From assembly GCA_001942415.1 (NCBI GenBank), contig MKJX01000171.1, positions 1-64,000 of the forward strand: a stretch of 64,000 nucleotides of DNA, written 5' to 3'. Source of the stretch: Pseudonocardia sp. CNS-139 (GTDB taxonomy: Bacteria > Actinomycetota > Actinomycetes > Mycobacteriales > Pseudonocardiaceae). The notes below the pieces were generated by a model that worked only from the letters and a program-made list of their open reading frames with translations, was not told the origin of the DNA and made no database searches. Below, one piece after another: positions 47,545 to 57,488 of the stretch. Each line of letters opens with the position of its first letter. The first letter of the stretch is position 1. The translations under genes were made by a program, and so were the position numbers.

Positions 47545-48318
47545 GTGCCTGCCGTGCGGGCCTGGGCCCCGGCCGTGCCGGGCATCGTGGAGGTGTTCCA
47601 CGCCCGGTTCACCGACCACGCGTACCCCGAGCACGCCCACGACACCTGGACGCTGCTCGTCGTCGACGAGGGCGCGATCCGCTACGACCTCGACCGCCAC
47701 GAGCACGGGGCGCTGCGCCCCGGCGTCACGCTGCTGCCCCCGCACGTCGCGCACACCGGGCGGGCCGCCACCGCCGACGGGTTCCGCAAGCGGGTGCTCT
47801 ACGTCGACACCGGGGTCCTGCCCGAGTCGCTGACCGCGGCCTCCGTCGCCACCCCGAGCTTCCCCGACCCGCTGCTGCGCACCCGTGTCGACCAGCTCCA
47901 CCGCGTACTGGACGGCCCCGGCGGCGAGCTGGCGGCCGAGAGCCGGCTCGCGCTGGTCGGCGACCGCATCCGCCGCCACCTGCGCGGCCCGGCCCCCGAC
48001 CCGCCGCCCGCCCGGCTCGCCGCCGACCTGCGGGACCTGCTCGACGCGCACACCGTCGAGGGGCTCGCGCTCCGGGACGCCGCCGCGGCTCTGCACGCCC
48101 ACCCGACGCACCTCGTGCGCGCGTTCACCCGCGCGTACGGGCTGCCGCCGCACCGCTACCTGACCGGCCGGCGGGTGGAGGCCGCGCGCCGCCGGCTCCT
48201 CGACGGCGAGCCGGTCGCCGCCGTCGCCGCGGCCGTCGGGTTCCACGACCAGTCCCACCTGCACCGGCACTTCACGCGCCTGCTCGGCGTCACCCCGGCC
48301 CGCTACGCGCGCAGCTGA
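47545..48318 (+). CDS. AraC-family regulator with N-terminal cupin
   Basis: A 257-residue protein. The cupin domain has FTDHAYPEHAHDTWTLLVVDEGAIRYDLDRH and PHVAHTGRAA; the C-terminal double HTH shows ALRDAAAALHAHPTHLVRAFTRAYGLPPHRYL and AAVGFHDQSHLHRHFTRLLGVTPARY. TACGTT (47533-47538) six bases before the GTG could be a -10 for a leaderless transcript. The stop runs 16 bp into the convergent LLM gene. Confidence 0.87.
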   Translation: MPAVRAWAPAVPGIVEVFHARFTDHAYPEHAHDTWTLLVVDEGAIRYDLDRHEHGALRPGVTLLPPHVAHTGRAATADGFRKRVLYVDTGVLPESLTAASVATPSFPDPLLRTRVDQLHRVLDGPGGELAAESRLALVGDRIRRHLRGPAPDPPPARLAADLRDLLDAHTVEGLALRDAAAALHAHPTHLVRAFTRAYGLPPHRYLTGRRVEAARRRLLDGEPVAAVAAAVGFHDQSHLHRHFTRLLGVTPARYARS

Positions 48319-49208
48319 CCCGCCAGGTCGCCGAAGAACTCCAGGGTGCGCCGCCGCTCGGGCGCCGGGCCGACCGCGCACAGCTCGAACTCCGTGGCGC
48401 CGGCATCGGCGTAGCGGCGCACGGCCTTCTCCAGCGCCGCCTCGTCCCCGGCGAGCAGGGTGTCGGCCGGGTCGGCCAGCCCCTCCCGGTCGAGCGTCCG
48501 CCGGTAGCTGGGCAGCCCCGCGGCGGGCGCGAACCGCTCCGCCACGTAGGCGCGCGCCGCGTCCGGGTCGTGCGTGAGCGTCGCGACCACGCCGACCACC
48601 ACCTGCGGCGCCGGCCGCCCGGCCGCGGCCGCCGTCACCGCCGGGACGACGTGCTCGGCGAGCCCGCGGGCGCCCGTCCACGTCGTGATCACCCCGTCGG
48701 CGCGCTCGCCCGCGAGCCGCAGCAGCCGCGGGCCGTGCGCGGCGACCAGCAGCGGCGGCGGGACCGCGCCCGGCACCGACACCGTCCCCGACGCCGCGAC
48801 CGTCTCCGTGCGGACGTCCACCGGCGCGCCGGCCAGCGCGGGGACGAGCACCGTCAGGTAGTCCTCGACGTGCCGGCCGGGACGCTCCCAGCGGTAGCCC
48901 CACTTGCGCTCGACGATCACCTGGTGGCTCGGCCCGATCCCGAGCGTCAGCCGCCCGTCCACCGCGGCCTGCGTGCTGACGGCCTGGGTGGCGAGCGCGA
49001 GCGGGTGCTGCGGCCACGTCACGCACACCGCCGTGCCGAACGGGATGCCCGGCACCCGCGCCCCCACGGCCGTGACCAGCGTCAACGGGTTCCAGGTGCC
49101 GATGTCGCCGAACCACACCCGCGCGAACCCGAGCCGGGCCGCGTCCTCGACGTCCGCCACGATCTGCGTGAGCGGGGCGCCGTCCTCGATCCAGATGCCG
49201 ATCTGCAT
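48303..49208 (-). CDS. LLM-class F420-dependent oxidoreductase
   Basis: A 301-residue luciferase-like TIM barrel: MQIGIWIEDGAPLTQIVADVEDAARLGFARVW, FGTAVCVTWPQHPLALATQAVS, DGRLTLGIGPSHQVIVE and the C-terminal GDEAALEKAVRRYADAGATEFEL are classic F420-LLM blocks. No breaks. It is divergent from a LysR regulator, and a LysR-type operator lies between the two starts. Confidence 0.85.
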   Translation of the reverse strand: MQIGIWIEDGAPLTQIVADVEDAARLGFARVWFGDIGTWNPLTLVTAVGARVPGIPFGTAVCVTWPQHPLALATQAVSTQAAVDGRLTLGIGPSHQVIVERKWGYRWERPGRHVEDYLTVLVPALAGAPVDVRTETVAASGTVSVPGAVPPPLLVAAHGPRLLRLAGERADGVITTWTGARGLAEHVVPAVTAAAAGRPAPQVVVGVVATLTHDPDAARAYVAERFAPAAGLPSYRRTLDREGLADPADTLLAGDEAALEKAVRRYADAGATEFELCAVGPAPERRRTLEFFGDLAGQLRA

Positions 49209-49260
49209 GCCCCCAGCCCAGCGCGCGCCGACGGCCGGATCAACGAGCAGCTAACCTCCA

Positions 49261-49289
49261 CAGCGATCACGAGTCGTGATGGATCGCTG
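49261..49289. promoter_or_regulatory. LysR-type T-N11-A operator with nested dyads
   Basis: ATCACGA-G-TCGTGAT (49266-49280) fits the LysR T-N11-A / ATC-N9-GAT pattern and is enclosed by CAGCGATC (49261-49268) and GATCGCTG (49282-49289). It lies 27 bp before the LysR GTG and 58 bp from the LLM start. Confidence 0.65.
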
Positions 49290-49306
49290 CGACGGACGGG
49301 GACACC

Positions 49307-50166
49307 GTGGAGCTGCGGCAGCTGCGCTACTTCGTCGCCGTCGCCGAGGAGCTGCACTTCGGGCGCGCCGCCGAACGGCTCGACGTGGTCCAGCCGGCGG
49401 TGAGCCAGCAGGTCGGGCGCCTCGAACGCGAGCTGGGCGTGCGGCTGCTGGAGCGCACGTCCCGCCGGGTCGCGCTCACCGGCGACGGTGAGCGCCTGCT
49501 CGCCGAGGCCCGCGCCGTGCTCGCGGCCGCCGACCGCGTCCGCACCGTCGCCGCCGACCTGGTCGCCGGCCGCGGCGGTACCCTGCGCCTGGGCACCAGT
49601 CCCGGGCTGGGGGAGCGGGTGCGCCGCGGCGCCGCGGCCCTGCGCCGCGACATCCCCGGACTCGCGCTCGTACTCGTCGACGGCCCGGCCGAGGCCCACG
49701 TCGCCGCGCTGCGGGCCGGCGAGCTGGACGTCGCGCTCGTCCGCGGCCCGGTGCGGGCGCACGGGCTGCGCGCGGTGCAGCTGTGGCGCGACCCGGTGCA
49801 CGTCGTGCTCCCGGCCGGCACCCGCTCGCCGCGCACGCGAAGGTCCCGGCCGACGCGCTCGCCGACCTCGCGCTGCGACTGCCCGAGCGCACCGCCGACC
49901 CCAGCCTGCACGACGCCGCGCTCGCCGCCTGCCGCGCCGCCGGGTTCACCCCGGCGCTGGGCCGGCCGGTCCGGTCCGTGGAGGACGCGCTGGTCGAGAT
50001 CGGGCTCAGCGAGCGCGCGGCCACCGTCGCCCGCCCCTGCGGCGACGCCGACCCGGACGGCGTCGCCGTCCGCCCGCTCGACCCGCCGGTCTCCACCCCC
50101 GGGCTCCTGCTGGTCCGCGAGAGCGGTCCCGCCTGCCTGGACAGGCTGCTCACCGCCTTCGGGTGA
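49307..50166 (+). CDS. LysR-family transcriptional regulator
   Basis: About 287 residues: MELRQLRYFVAVAEELHFGRAAERLDVVQPAVSQQVGRLERELGVRLLERTSRRVALT is the classic LysR HTH, followed by an effector-binding domain (GTLRLGTSPGLGERVRRGAAAL, LDVALVRGPV). A break at about 49826 is a lost C in GGCACCC(C)GCTCG, after which LAAHAKVPADALADLALRLPER resumes. Likely controls itself and the divergent LLM oxidoreductase gene. Confidence 0.86.
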
Positions 50167-50211
50167 CGCCCCTGCGCGCCGCCGCGCCGGCCGCGGACGG
50201 AAGATGGGCGC

Positions 50212-51252
50212 ATGACGTACGTCGCCGACCCCGCCCGCTACGAGCCCGACGGCTCCGGCCGGGCCACCTTCCGCCGCTGCGGGCGCAGCGGGCTCGACCT
50301 CCCGGCCGTCTCCCTCGGGCTCTGGCACAACTTCGGCGACGACAAGCCCGTCGAGACCCAGCGGGCCATCCTGCGCCGCGCCTTCGACCGCGGCGTCACG
50401 CACTTCGACCTGGCCAACAACTACGGCCCGCCCTACGGCAGCGCCGAGCAGAACTTCGGCACGATCTTCGCCCGGGACTTCCGCCCGTACCGCGACGAGC
50501 TGGTCCTCTCCACGAGGCCGGCTACGACATGTGGCCCGGCCCCTACGGTCAGGGCGGTGGCTCCCGCAAGTACCTGCTCGCGAGCCTCGACCAGTCGCTG
50601 GCCCGCATGGCGTCGACTACGTCGACATCTTCTACAGCCACCGCTTCGACCCCGGCACCCCGCTCGAGGAGACGATGGGCGCCCTCGACACGGCCGTCCG
50701 CTCCGGCCGCGCGCTCTACGCCGGGATCTCCTCCTACAGCGGTGAACGCACCCGCGAGGCCGTCGCGATCCTGCGCGACCTCGGCACGCCGCTGCTCATC
50801 CACCAGCCCTCCTACTCGATGCTCAACCGCTGGGTCGAGGAGGACCTCCTCGACGTGCTCGGCGACACCGGCGTGGGCTGCATCGCGTTCTCCCCGCTGG
50901 CCCAGGGCATGCTGACCAGCAAGTACCTCGACGGCGTCCCCGAGGCTCGCGCGCCAGCCAGGGCAAGTCGCTGTCGCAGGACATGCTCACCGAGAAGACC
51001 ATCGCGCACGTCCGGGCCCTGAACGAGATGGCCCAGGCCCGCGGCCAGTCGCTCGCGCAGATGGCGATCGCGTGGACGCTGCGCGACCCGCGGGTCACGT
51101 CCGCGCTGATCGGGGCGAGCAGCGTCGCCCAGCTCGACGACAGCCTCGGCGCGCTGGCCAACCTGGAGTTCAGCGCCGACGAGCTGACCCGCATCGACGA
51201 GCACGCCGTCGAGGCGGGGATCAACATCTGGGCGCGTTCGGCCGAACGCTGA
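50212..51252 (+). CDS. Aldo/keto reductase (YghZ / L-glyceraldehyde-3-phosphate reductase type)
   Basis: About 348 residues: FRRCGRSGLDLPAVSLGLWHNFGDD, GVTHFDLANNYGPPYGSAEQNFG (active-site Asp/Tyr), GYDMWPGPYGQGGGSRKYLLASLDQSL, DYVDIFYSHRFDPGTPLEET (His) and the NADPH motif ALIGASSVAQLDDSL. It matches the YghZ/GPR branch that detoxifies methylglyoxal and reduces glyceraldehyde 3-phosphate. Breaks near 50513 (AA to A), 50612 and 50947 (both GGG to GG) are reconstructed with confidence from the family. Confidence 0.87.
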
Positions 51253-51319
51253 GCGCACCGGTCCGGCAGATTCCCGTGATCGACCCTCGGTGCCCGCCTC
51301 CCGCCGCTACCCTCGTCCC

Positions 51320-51691
51320 ATGAGCAAGCCCGAGGACCTGGAGTCCCGCATGTCGGCCGTCGAGGCCGAGGTCCGCGAGCTGAAGGACAAGTACCGTCAC
51401 ACCCGGCAGGATGCGGCCGCAGCCCGCGTGCTGGCCGGCGGCGCCGACAGCGACGTCGCCGAGATCCGCACGGAGATCCGCGAGTTCCGGCAGGCCACGA
51501 CGTCGAGCTTCAACGCGATGCGCGAAGACCTGAACGACCTGCGGCAGCGAGTGGAGAACGGCTTCGCGCAGGTCGACGACAACTTCGCCGAGGTCCGTGG
51601 CCGGCTCGACGCCACCGCCGCCGGTCAGCAGCAGATCGTCGACCTGCTCACCCGGCTGATCGACGAGCAGGGCGGGCCGGCCGCCGGATAG
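51320..51691 (+). CDS. Small coiled-coil protein of unknown function
   Basis: A 123-residue acidic protein, almost entirely heptad-like: LESRMSAVEAEVRELKDKYRHTRQDAA, VAEIRTEIREFRQATTSSFNAMREDL and a third segment EVRGRLDATAAGQQQIVDLLTRLIDEQ. No enzymatic domain is visible. It may multimerise or act as an adaptor. ATG 51320 is preferred over an earlier in-frame ATG at 51290 because the heptad pattern starts there. Confidence 0.65.
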   Translation: MSKPEDLESRMSAVEAEVRELKDKYRHTRQDAAAARVLAGGADSDVAEIRTEIREFRQATTSSFNAMREDLNDLRQRVENGFAQVDDNFAEVRGRLDATAAGQQQIVDLLTRLIDEQGGPAAG

Positions 51692-51700
51692 CGACAGGAC

Positions 51701-52699
51701 TCAGTCGACCGGCAGGCCCTCGGGGTCGAGCCTCAACGGCAGCCCCCACATCGGGAACAGCGTCTCCACGTCGAGGAACGACGTGTAGCCGCTGATCCGG
51801 TCGCCGCGGATCTCGAGCACCTGCACGGCCCACGCGTGGTAGCCGGTGCCGTCGGGGTTGCGGCGCCACTGCGCGAACCCCGGCATCCCGCCGTTGGCCG
51901 TGAGCGGCACGATCTTCGAGCCCGCGCACCCGGCGCCCGGCCCGACCCACCACTTGGCGATCTCCTCGGGCCCCACCAGCCACAGGTCGAACGGCGGCAT
52001 GTTGAGGATCGCGTCCTCGTGCAGCAGCGTGACCAGCGCGCTGACGTCGTAGCGCTCGAACGCGTCGGCGTAGCGGGCGAGCAGGTCCTGCTGGTCGGCG
52101 TCGAGGTCGCCGGCGGGCGCGGTGTCGAGGTCGTTCTCCGAGAGCGTGGCCCGGGCCCGCTGGAGCGCGCTGTTGACCGACGCGACGGTGGTGCCCAGCA
52201 GCTCGGCGACCTCCGCAGCCTTCCACTGCAGCACCTCGCGCAGGATCAGCACCGCCCGCTGGCGGGCCGGGAGGTGCTGCAGCGCGGCGACGAACGCCAG
52301 CCGCACCGACTCCTTCGACACGGCGAGCTCGGCGGGGTCGGCCACGGTGGGAAGCACCTGCCCGTCCGGGATGGGTTCCAGCCACGGGATGTCGGTGCGC
52401 GGCTCGGGCACGGGCGCGTCGGCCGAGCCGGCTGTGCCGAAGTCCATCGGACGGGCCCGGCGCCGGCGGCTCTCCAGCATCGTGAGGCAGACGTTGGTGG
52501 CGATCTTGTAGAGCCACGAGCGCAGCGACGAGCGGCCCTCGAACCGGTCGAACGAGCGCCACGCCCGGACCATCGTGTCCTGCACGGCGTCCTCGGCGTC
52601 GGCGGACGAGCCGAGCATCCGGTAGCAGTACGCGGTGAGCTCCTTGCGGTACTGCTCCGTGGCCGCCGGTCCGGCGTCCGCCGTCACGAGATCGGTCAT
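51701..52699 (-). CDS. ECF sigma factor with C-terminal SnoaL-like domain (TIGR02960/SigG type)
   Basis: A 332-residue protein. Region 2: YRKELTAYCYRMLGSSADAEDAVQDTMVRAWRSFDRFEG and RSSLRSWLYKIATNVCLTML. Region 4: LPARQRAVLILREVLQWKAAEVAELLGTTVASVNSALQRARATL. The C-terminal domain begins LARYADAFERYDVSALVTLLHEDAILNMPPFDLW, a SnoaL/NTF2-like fold fused in this group, which replaces a separate anti-sigma factor. No breaks. It is 9 bp from the convergent coiled-coil gene. Confidence 0.87.
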   Translation of the reverse strand: MTDLVTADAGPAATEQYRKELTAYCYRMLGSSADAEDAVQDTMVRAWRSFDRFEGRSSLRSWLYKIATNVCLTMLESRRRRARPMDFGTAGSADAPVPEPRTDIPWLEPIPDGQVLPTVADPAELAVSKESVRLAFVAALQHLPARQRAVLILREVLQWKAAEVAELLGTTVASVNSALQRARATLSENDLDTAPAGDLDADQQDLLARYADAFERYDVSALVTLLHEDAILNMPPFDLWLVGPEEIAKWWVGPGAGCAGSKIVPLTANGGMPGFAQWRRNPDGTGYHAWAVQVLEIRGDRISGYTSFLDVETLFPMWGLPLRLDPEGLPVD

Positions 52700-52799
52700 G
52701 GCGTACGTCCCCCTGTCGTCGGCGCGCGGCGGGCCCCGCGGCGCCGGGCCCGATGCTAGGACCGAGCACCGACGATTCCGAACCGGGTGACCGGCCGGG

Positions 52800-53750
52800 T
52801 CAGCGGCGTCCCGCCGCGGCGAAGCGGTCCGCCGCGGCCCGGAGCGCGTCACCCGTGCCCGCGTGGCCGGTGTGCCCGGCGCCCTTCACCACCACGAGCT
52901 CGGCGTCCGGCCACGCCCTGGCCAGCTCCCACGCCGTGACCAGCGGGCCCTGCAGGTCGAGGCTCCCGTGCACGAGCACCCCGGGGATGCCGGCGAGGCG
53001 GTCCGCCTCCCGCAGCAGCACGCCGTCGTCGAGCCACGCGCCGTGGTGGAAGTAGTGCGTCACGATCCGGACGAACGCCAGCCGCCAGGCCGGGTCGGCG
53101 AAGTAGGGCGGCGGGGGCGCGTCCGGGTCGGGGGTGAGCACCGCGGTCTCCCACGCGAGCCAGTCGTCCGTGGCGCGTTGCCGCACGCCGGGGTCGGGGC
53201 TCTCGACCAGCCGCCGGTACGCGGCGACGAGGTCGCCGTCCCGGTACGCCTCCGGCACGCCCGCCCGGAACCGGTGCCACTGCTCGGGCAGCAGCCGGCC
53301 GAGCCCGTGGTAGAGCCAGTCGATCTCCGAGCGCCGGGTGGTCGTGATCGCGACCAGCAGCATCTCCGTGACGCGCTCCGGGTGCTTCTGCGCGTAGGCG
53401 AGCCCGAGCGTGGTGCCCCACGACCCGCCGAACACCATCCAGCGTTCGATGCCGAGGTGCTCGCGCAGCCGTTCGAGGTCGGCGACGAGGTGCCAAGTGG
53501 TGTTCACCGACAGGTCCGTGGCCGGGTCGCTCGCGTGCGGCGTGCTGCGCCCGCACTGCCGCTGGTCGAGCAGCACGACGCGGTAGGCGTCCTGGTCGAA
53601 CACGCCGGCCAGGCTGCGTCGCGCCCCGGAGCCGGGCCCGCCGTGGACCACCACCACCGGCTTCCCGTCGGGGTTGCCGACCGACTCCCAGTGGACCCGG
53701 TTGCCGTCGCCGACGTCGAGCAGGCCACCGTCGTGCGGCTCGGGTTCCAT
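52800..53750 (-). CDS. pip: Proline iminopeptidase
   Basis: A 316-residue alpha/beta hydrolase, prolyl aminopeptidase family S33: VVVVHGGPGSGARRSLAGVFD (HGGPG oxyanion motif), LLDQRQCGRSTPHAS (DQRGxGxS), MVFGGSWGTTLGLAYAQ (GGSWG nucleophile), GIPGVLVHGSLDLQGP (Asp) and GAGHTGHAG (His). It removes N-terminal proline from peptides. The start ATG lies 5 bp after the stop of the MFS gene. No breaks. Confidence 0.9.
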   Translation of the reverse strand: MEPEPHDGGLLDVGDGNRVHWESVGNPDGKPVVVVHGGPGSGARRSLAGVFDQDAYRVVLLDQRQCGRSTPHASDPATDLSVNTTWHLVADLERLREHLGIERWMVFGGSWGTTLGLAYAQKHPERVTEMLLVAITTTRRSEIDWLYHGLGRLLPEQWHRFRAGVPEAYRDGDLVAAYRRLVESPDPGVRQRATDDWLAWETAVLTPDPDAPPPPYFADPAWRLAFVRIVTHYFHHGAWLDDGVLLREADRLAGIPGVLVHGSLDLQGPLVTAWELARAWPDAELVVVKGAGHTGHAGTGDALRAAADRFAAAGRR

Positions 53751-53755
53751 GATCG

Positions 53756-54963
53756 TCAGGCTACCGGGACGGCGTCGTCGCGCACCTTCTTTCCGCTGCG
53801 CAGCAGCCGGTCCCGCCCGGCCAGCACGCCGGCCGTGCCCTGCACCGCCAGCGCGGCGAAGAGCAGCAGGAACGGCGCCGTCCACCCGCCGGTCAGGTCG
53901 TGCAGCGCGCCGAGCGCGAACGGGCCGAGGGCCGCCACCGTGTAGCCGACGCTCTGTGCCATGCCGGAGAGCTGCGCGGCGTGCTCGGCGTCGGGGGAGC
54001 GCAGCGCCATCATCGTCAGCGCGAGCCCGAGCGCCGCTCCTTGGGACAGGCCGAGCAGCACCATCGACACGACCTCGCGCCCGGCACGAGCAGCACGCCC
54101 AGCAGGCCGAGCACGGCGATGGCCGTGATCGCGGCCGCGAGCGCGCCCTGCCGCCGGAACCGGGTGGCCAGCACCGGCGCCGTCATCGACCCGACGAGCC
54201 CGCCGAAGCTGGCGAGCGACAGCAGCCAGCCGGCCGTCACCGGGTCGGCGCCGCGGTCGACGAACACCGCGGGCAGCCACGCGGCCGAGGCGAAGAACCC
54301 GAACGACTGCAGGCCCATGAAGCCCGTGACCTGCCACGCGAGGGGCTGGCGCCACAGCCCGCGCACCCGCGGCGCGCCGACGACCACCGCCCGCCGGGCC
54401 CGGCGCGCCTGCGGGAGCCAGCACAGCAGCGCCAGCGCGGCGAACAGCCCCCACATGCCGAGCGCGCTGCGCCAGTCCAGCCCGGCGGCCTGCGCGACCG
54501 GCACCGTGACGCCCGCCGCGAGCGCGCCGCCCGCGGAGATCGCCATCGTGTAGAGCCCGGTCATCAGGCCCGTGCGGTGCGGGAAGTCGCGCTTGATCAG
54601 CCCGGGCAGCAGCACGTTCCCGATCGCGATCGCCGCGCCCGCGACGACCGTGCCGGCGAAGAGCGCCGCGAGCGGGCTCAGCGTCCGCACCGCGAACCCG
54701 GCGCACAGCACCACCAGCGCGAGCAGCAGCGCGCGCTCCATCCCGATCCGCCGGGCCAGCCCCGGCGCCGCCGGCGCCAGCAGCCCGAAGCACAGCAGCG
54801 GCAGCGCGGTGAGCACCCCGGCCGCCGTGGCGGACAGGCCCTCGCCCGCCCGGATCTCCGCCAGCAGCGGCGCCACCCCGACCACCGCGGGCCGCAGGTT
54901 GGCCGCCACCAGCACGATCGCGGCGCCGAGCCACAGCGACGACGCCACCGGCCGGGTCTGCAT
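53756..54963 (-). CDS. CynX/NimT-type MFS transporter
   Basis: About 402 residues with 12 hydrophobic helices. ANLRPAVVGVAPLLAEIRAGEGLSATAAGVLTALPLLCFGLL is the signature of the cyanate/2-nitroimidazole transporter branch. GLMTGLYTMAISAGGALAAG and LWRQPLAWQVTGFMGLQSFGFFASAAWLP follow. A break near 54082 (after VLLVPGAR) shifts to REVVSMVLLGLSQGAALGLAL. It begins at the stop of a GntR regulator gene, which probably controls it, and is followed by pip. Confidence 0.85.
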
Positions 54964-55645
54964 CAGCGGTCCCGCTCGGCGATCGCGCGGGCCGCGTCCA
55001 GGTAGCGGTCGGCGGCCGCGCGGGCGGCCACCGGGTCCCGCGCGACGATCGCGGCGGCGAGCTCGTCGTGGCCGGGGAACGCCGCCGGGTCCGCGTCGTG
55101 CGCGTCGATCTCCGTGACGGTGCGCTCCAGCGCCTCGGTCAGCCCGGCGTAGAGGTCGACGAGCACCGGGTTGCCGGTCGCGGCGATCACCGCGCGGTGG
55201 AACGCCAGGTCGGCGGCCACGAACACGGCCCGGTCCCCGCAGGTCACGGCCGCGCGGCGGGCGGTGATCGCCTCCTGGATCGCGGCCACGTCCGCATCGG
55301 TGCGGTGCTGCGCGGCGGCCGCGGCGGCGTCGCGCTCCAGGCCGGTCCGGACGGCCAGCACGTGCAGCACCGTGGTCGGCGGGCCCGGCGCAGCAGCGCG
55401 GCGCCCAGGTCGCTCGTGGCCCGCACGTACGTGCCGTCGCCGCGCCGGGGCTCCAGCAGCCCGGCGCGCTCCAGCCCGCGCACGGCCTCCCGCACGGTGT
55501 TGCGCCCGACGCCGAGCGCCGCGACGAGCGCCGGCTCCGGCGGGATCTTCGACCCCACCGGCCACTCGCCCTCGGCGATCAGCCGTTCCAGCTGCGCCAT
55601 CACCTCGTCGCACACGCGTCCCGTGCGCACCGCCGACAGACCCAC
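54963..55645 (-). CDS. FadR-type GntR transcriptional regulator
   Basis: About 228 residues. The winged HTH has MAQLERLIAEGEWPVGSKIPPEPALVAALGVGRNTVREAVRGLERAGLLEPRRGDGTYV. The all-helical FCD effector domain has ADLAFHRAVIAATGNPVLVDLY and PGHDELAAAIVARDPVAARAAADRYLDAAR with the conserved histidines. A one-base loss near 55388 separates them. GTG start; its stop overlaps the start of the CynX-type gene by one base, so it likely regulates that transporter and itself. Confidence 0.87.
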
Positions 55646-55651
55646 GCAAAG

Positions 55652-55669
55652 AACCTAACATCCCATGTT
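55652..55669 (-). promoter_or_regulatory. GntR promoter with inverted repeat
   Basis: On the minus strand a -10-like TAGGTT (55657-55652) ends six bases before the GTG at 55645, predicting a leaderless mRNA. AACAT-CCC-ATGTT (55657-55669) overlaps its upstream edge and is a likely autoregulatory site. Confidence 0.5.
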
Positions 55670-55676
55670 TTCGGGA

Positions 55677-56654
55677 TCAGGTCGTCGGCGTCGCGGCCCG
55701 CTCGAACGTCGCCACCAGCGCCGGGTCGTTGAACGCCGTGATGCGTGCGACCTTGGACCCGACCAGCGTGAGCACCTGCACCCCGTAGCCGGTGCCCGTC
55801 GTCCGCGCCCGTGTGGACGACGAACGCGGGCTGACCGTTCGCCCGGGTCGGCGACAGCCGCCAGCGGCCCGGCCGCAGCACCCGCGCCGCGAGGAACCCG
55901 ACCACGGCGGCCCGGCCCGTGAACCACGTCGGGACGGGCGGCATCTCCATCTCGGCGTCGGCCCGCAGCACCGCCACCAGCGCGTCCGCGTCGGCCCGGG
56001 TGAACGCGTCGACGTACGCGTCGAGCAGCGCGCGCCGGGCCGGCCCGTCCGGCTCGGCCAGGTCGTCGGCCACCGGACCAGCCGCGGCCAGCCGCGTGCG
56101 GGCCCGGCGCAGCGCGCTGTCGACGGCCGCCTCCGTGGTGCCCAGCATCTCGGCGACCTCGGCCGTCCGGAACGCCAGCACGTCGCGCAGCGTCAGCACG
56201 GCCCGCTGCCGCGCGGGCAGCACCTGCAGCGCGGCGACGAACGCCAGCCGCACCCCGGCCCGCCCGGCCACGACGGCCGCCGGGTCGTCCGGGCCGAGCA
56301 GTGCGTCCGGGGCCGGCTGGAGCCACGGCACCGACGGCTCCCGCGGCGCCACCGCCACCCGGTGGTCGTCCGCCGGCGCGCCCAGCCCCGACGGCAGCGG
56401 ACGGCGGGCCCGGGACTCCAGCGCCGTCAGGCACGCCCGCGTCGCGATCGCGTACAGCCACCGCCGCACCGAGGACCGGCCCTCGAACCCGGCGAACGCC
56501 CGCCATCCCCGCAGGTAGGTCTCCTGCACGAGGTCCTCGCGTCGTGGATCGAGCCGAGGATCCGGTAGCAGTGCGCGAGCAGTTCCGGCCGGAACCGCTC
56601 GGCCGCCGCGGCGAAGTCGACGTCCGCCGGCCCGGCGTCGGACACGAGCTCCAT
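55677..56654 (-). CDS. ECF sigma factor with C-terminal SnoaL-like domain (TIGR02960 type, second copy)
   Basis: About 326 residues. Region 2: [39 protein letters not shown] and RSSVRRWLYAIATRACLTALESRARRPLPSGLG. Region 4: LPARQRAVLTLRDVLAFRTAEVAEMLGTTEAAVDSALRRARTRL. The SnoaL-like end has LLDAYVDAFTRADADALVAVLRADAEMEMPPVPTWF and, after a break near 55797, VQVLTLVGSKVARITAFNDPALVATFERA. The break near 56540 is a lost G in GCG[G]AGGAC. It is transcribed after an SDR gene. Confidence 0.85.
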
Positions 56655-56663
56655 CGTCGCGCC

Positions 56664-57403
56664 TCAGCCGAGCGGGCGCACGCCGGCGCCGCCGACCTCG
56701 TACTCCGGGGCGCCGTCGGGGTCCCCGGCGACGTCCAGCACGGCCTTCGCGACCTGCTCGGCGGTGAGCACCGGCTGCCGGCCCCGCACGAACTCGTCCG
56801 GGTCGACGCCCGTGCGGGCCGCGTACCCCGCGACCCCGACGCTCCCGAGCGCCGTCACCGGCGTGAGCTGGGGGAGCAGGGTGACGAACCGGATGCCCAG
56901 CCCGGCCCGCTCCGACTCCTCGGCCGCGTACCCGCGCAGGTACCGGATCGCCGCCTTCGCGCTCGCGTACCCGCCGCTGAGCGGCGACCCGGCCAGCGCG
57001 GCCCCGCTCGACATCGCGACGACCACGCTCCCCGGAGCCAGCGGCGCGAGCAGCGCCTCCCGGATCCAGGCGAACGCGTGCCGGGTGTCGACCTGCCAGT
57101 TGCGGCTGAACGTCTCCCACGTCTGCTCCTGCACCGGCGCCATGTGCGGCGTGGCCCCGGCGTGAGCACGAGCAGGCCGGGCCGGTGCGCGCGGATCACG
57201 TCGCGCGCGAGCGGCTCGCCGGTGGCGTCGCCCGCGACCGGGACGAAACCCGGGCCCAGCTCGTCCCGGACGGCGCCCAGCGCCTGCTCGTCACGGGCGA
57301 CGCCGACGACCTGCGTGCCCGCGGCGACGAGCGCGGCGGAGATCGCGCGACCGAAGCCGCGGCCGGCGCCGGTGACGACGGCGGTCTCGAAGGGAACGGA
57401 CAT
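56664..57403 (-). CDS. Short-chain dehydrogenase/reductase
   Basis: About 246 residues: VPFETAVVTGAGRGFGRAISAALVAAG (TGxxxGxG) and LVLTPGATPHM, then VVVAMSSGAALAGSPLSGGYASAKAAIRYL, which contains catalytic Ser and YxxxK. One break near 57162 (CCGGGG run) splits it. It lies 9 bp before the ECF sigma start on the same strand; SDR genes accompany many sigma factors of this type and may be part of its regulon. Confidence 0.85.
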
Positions 57404-57488
57404 CGGAAGCTCCTCGGAGGTGGCGGAACCGGTCCGCATCGAGACCGCCGGCCGGCCCGGAACCCGTCGCCCGTCGACGTGACGTGTG

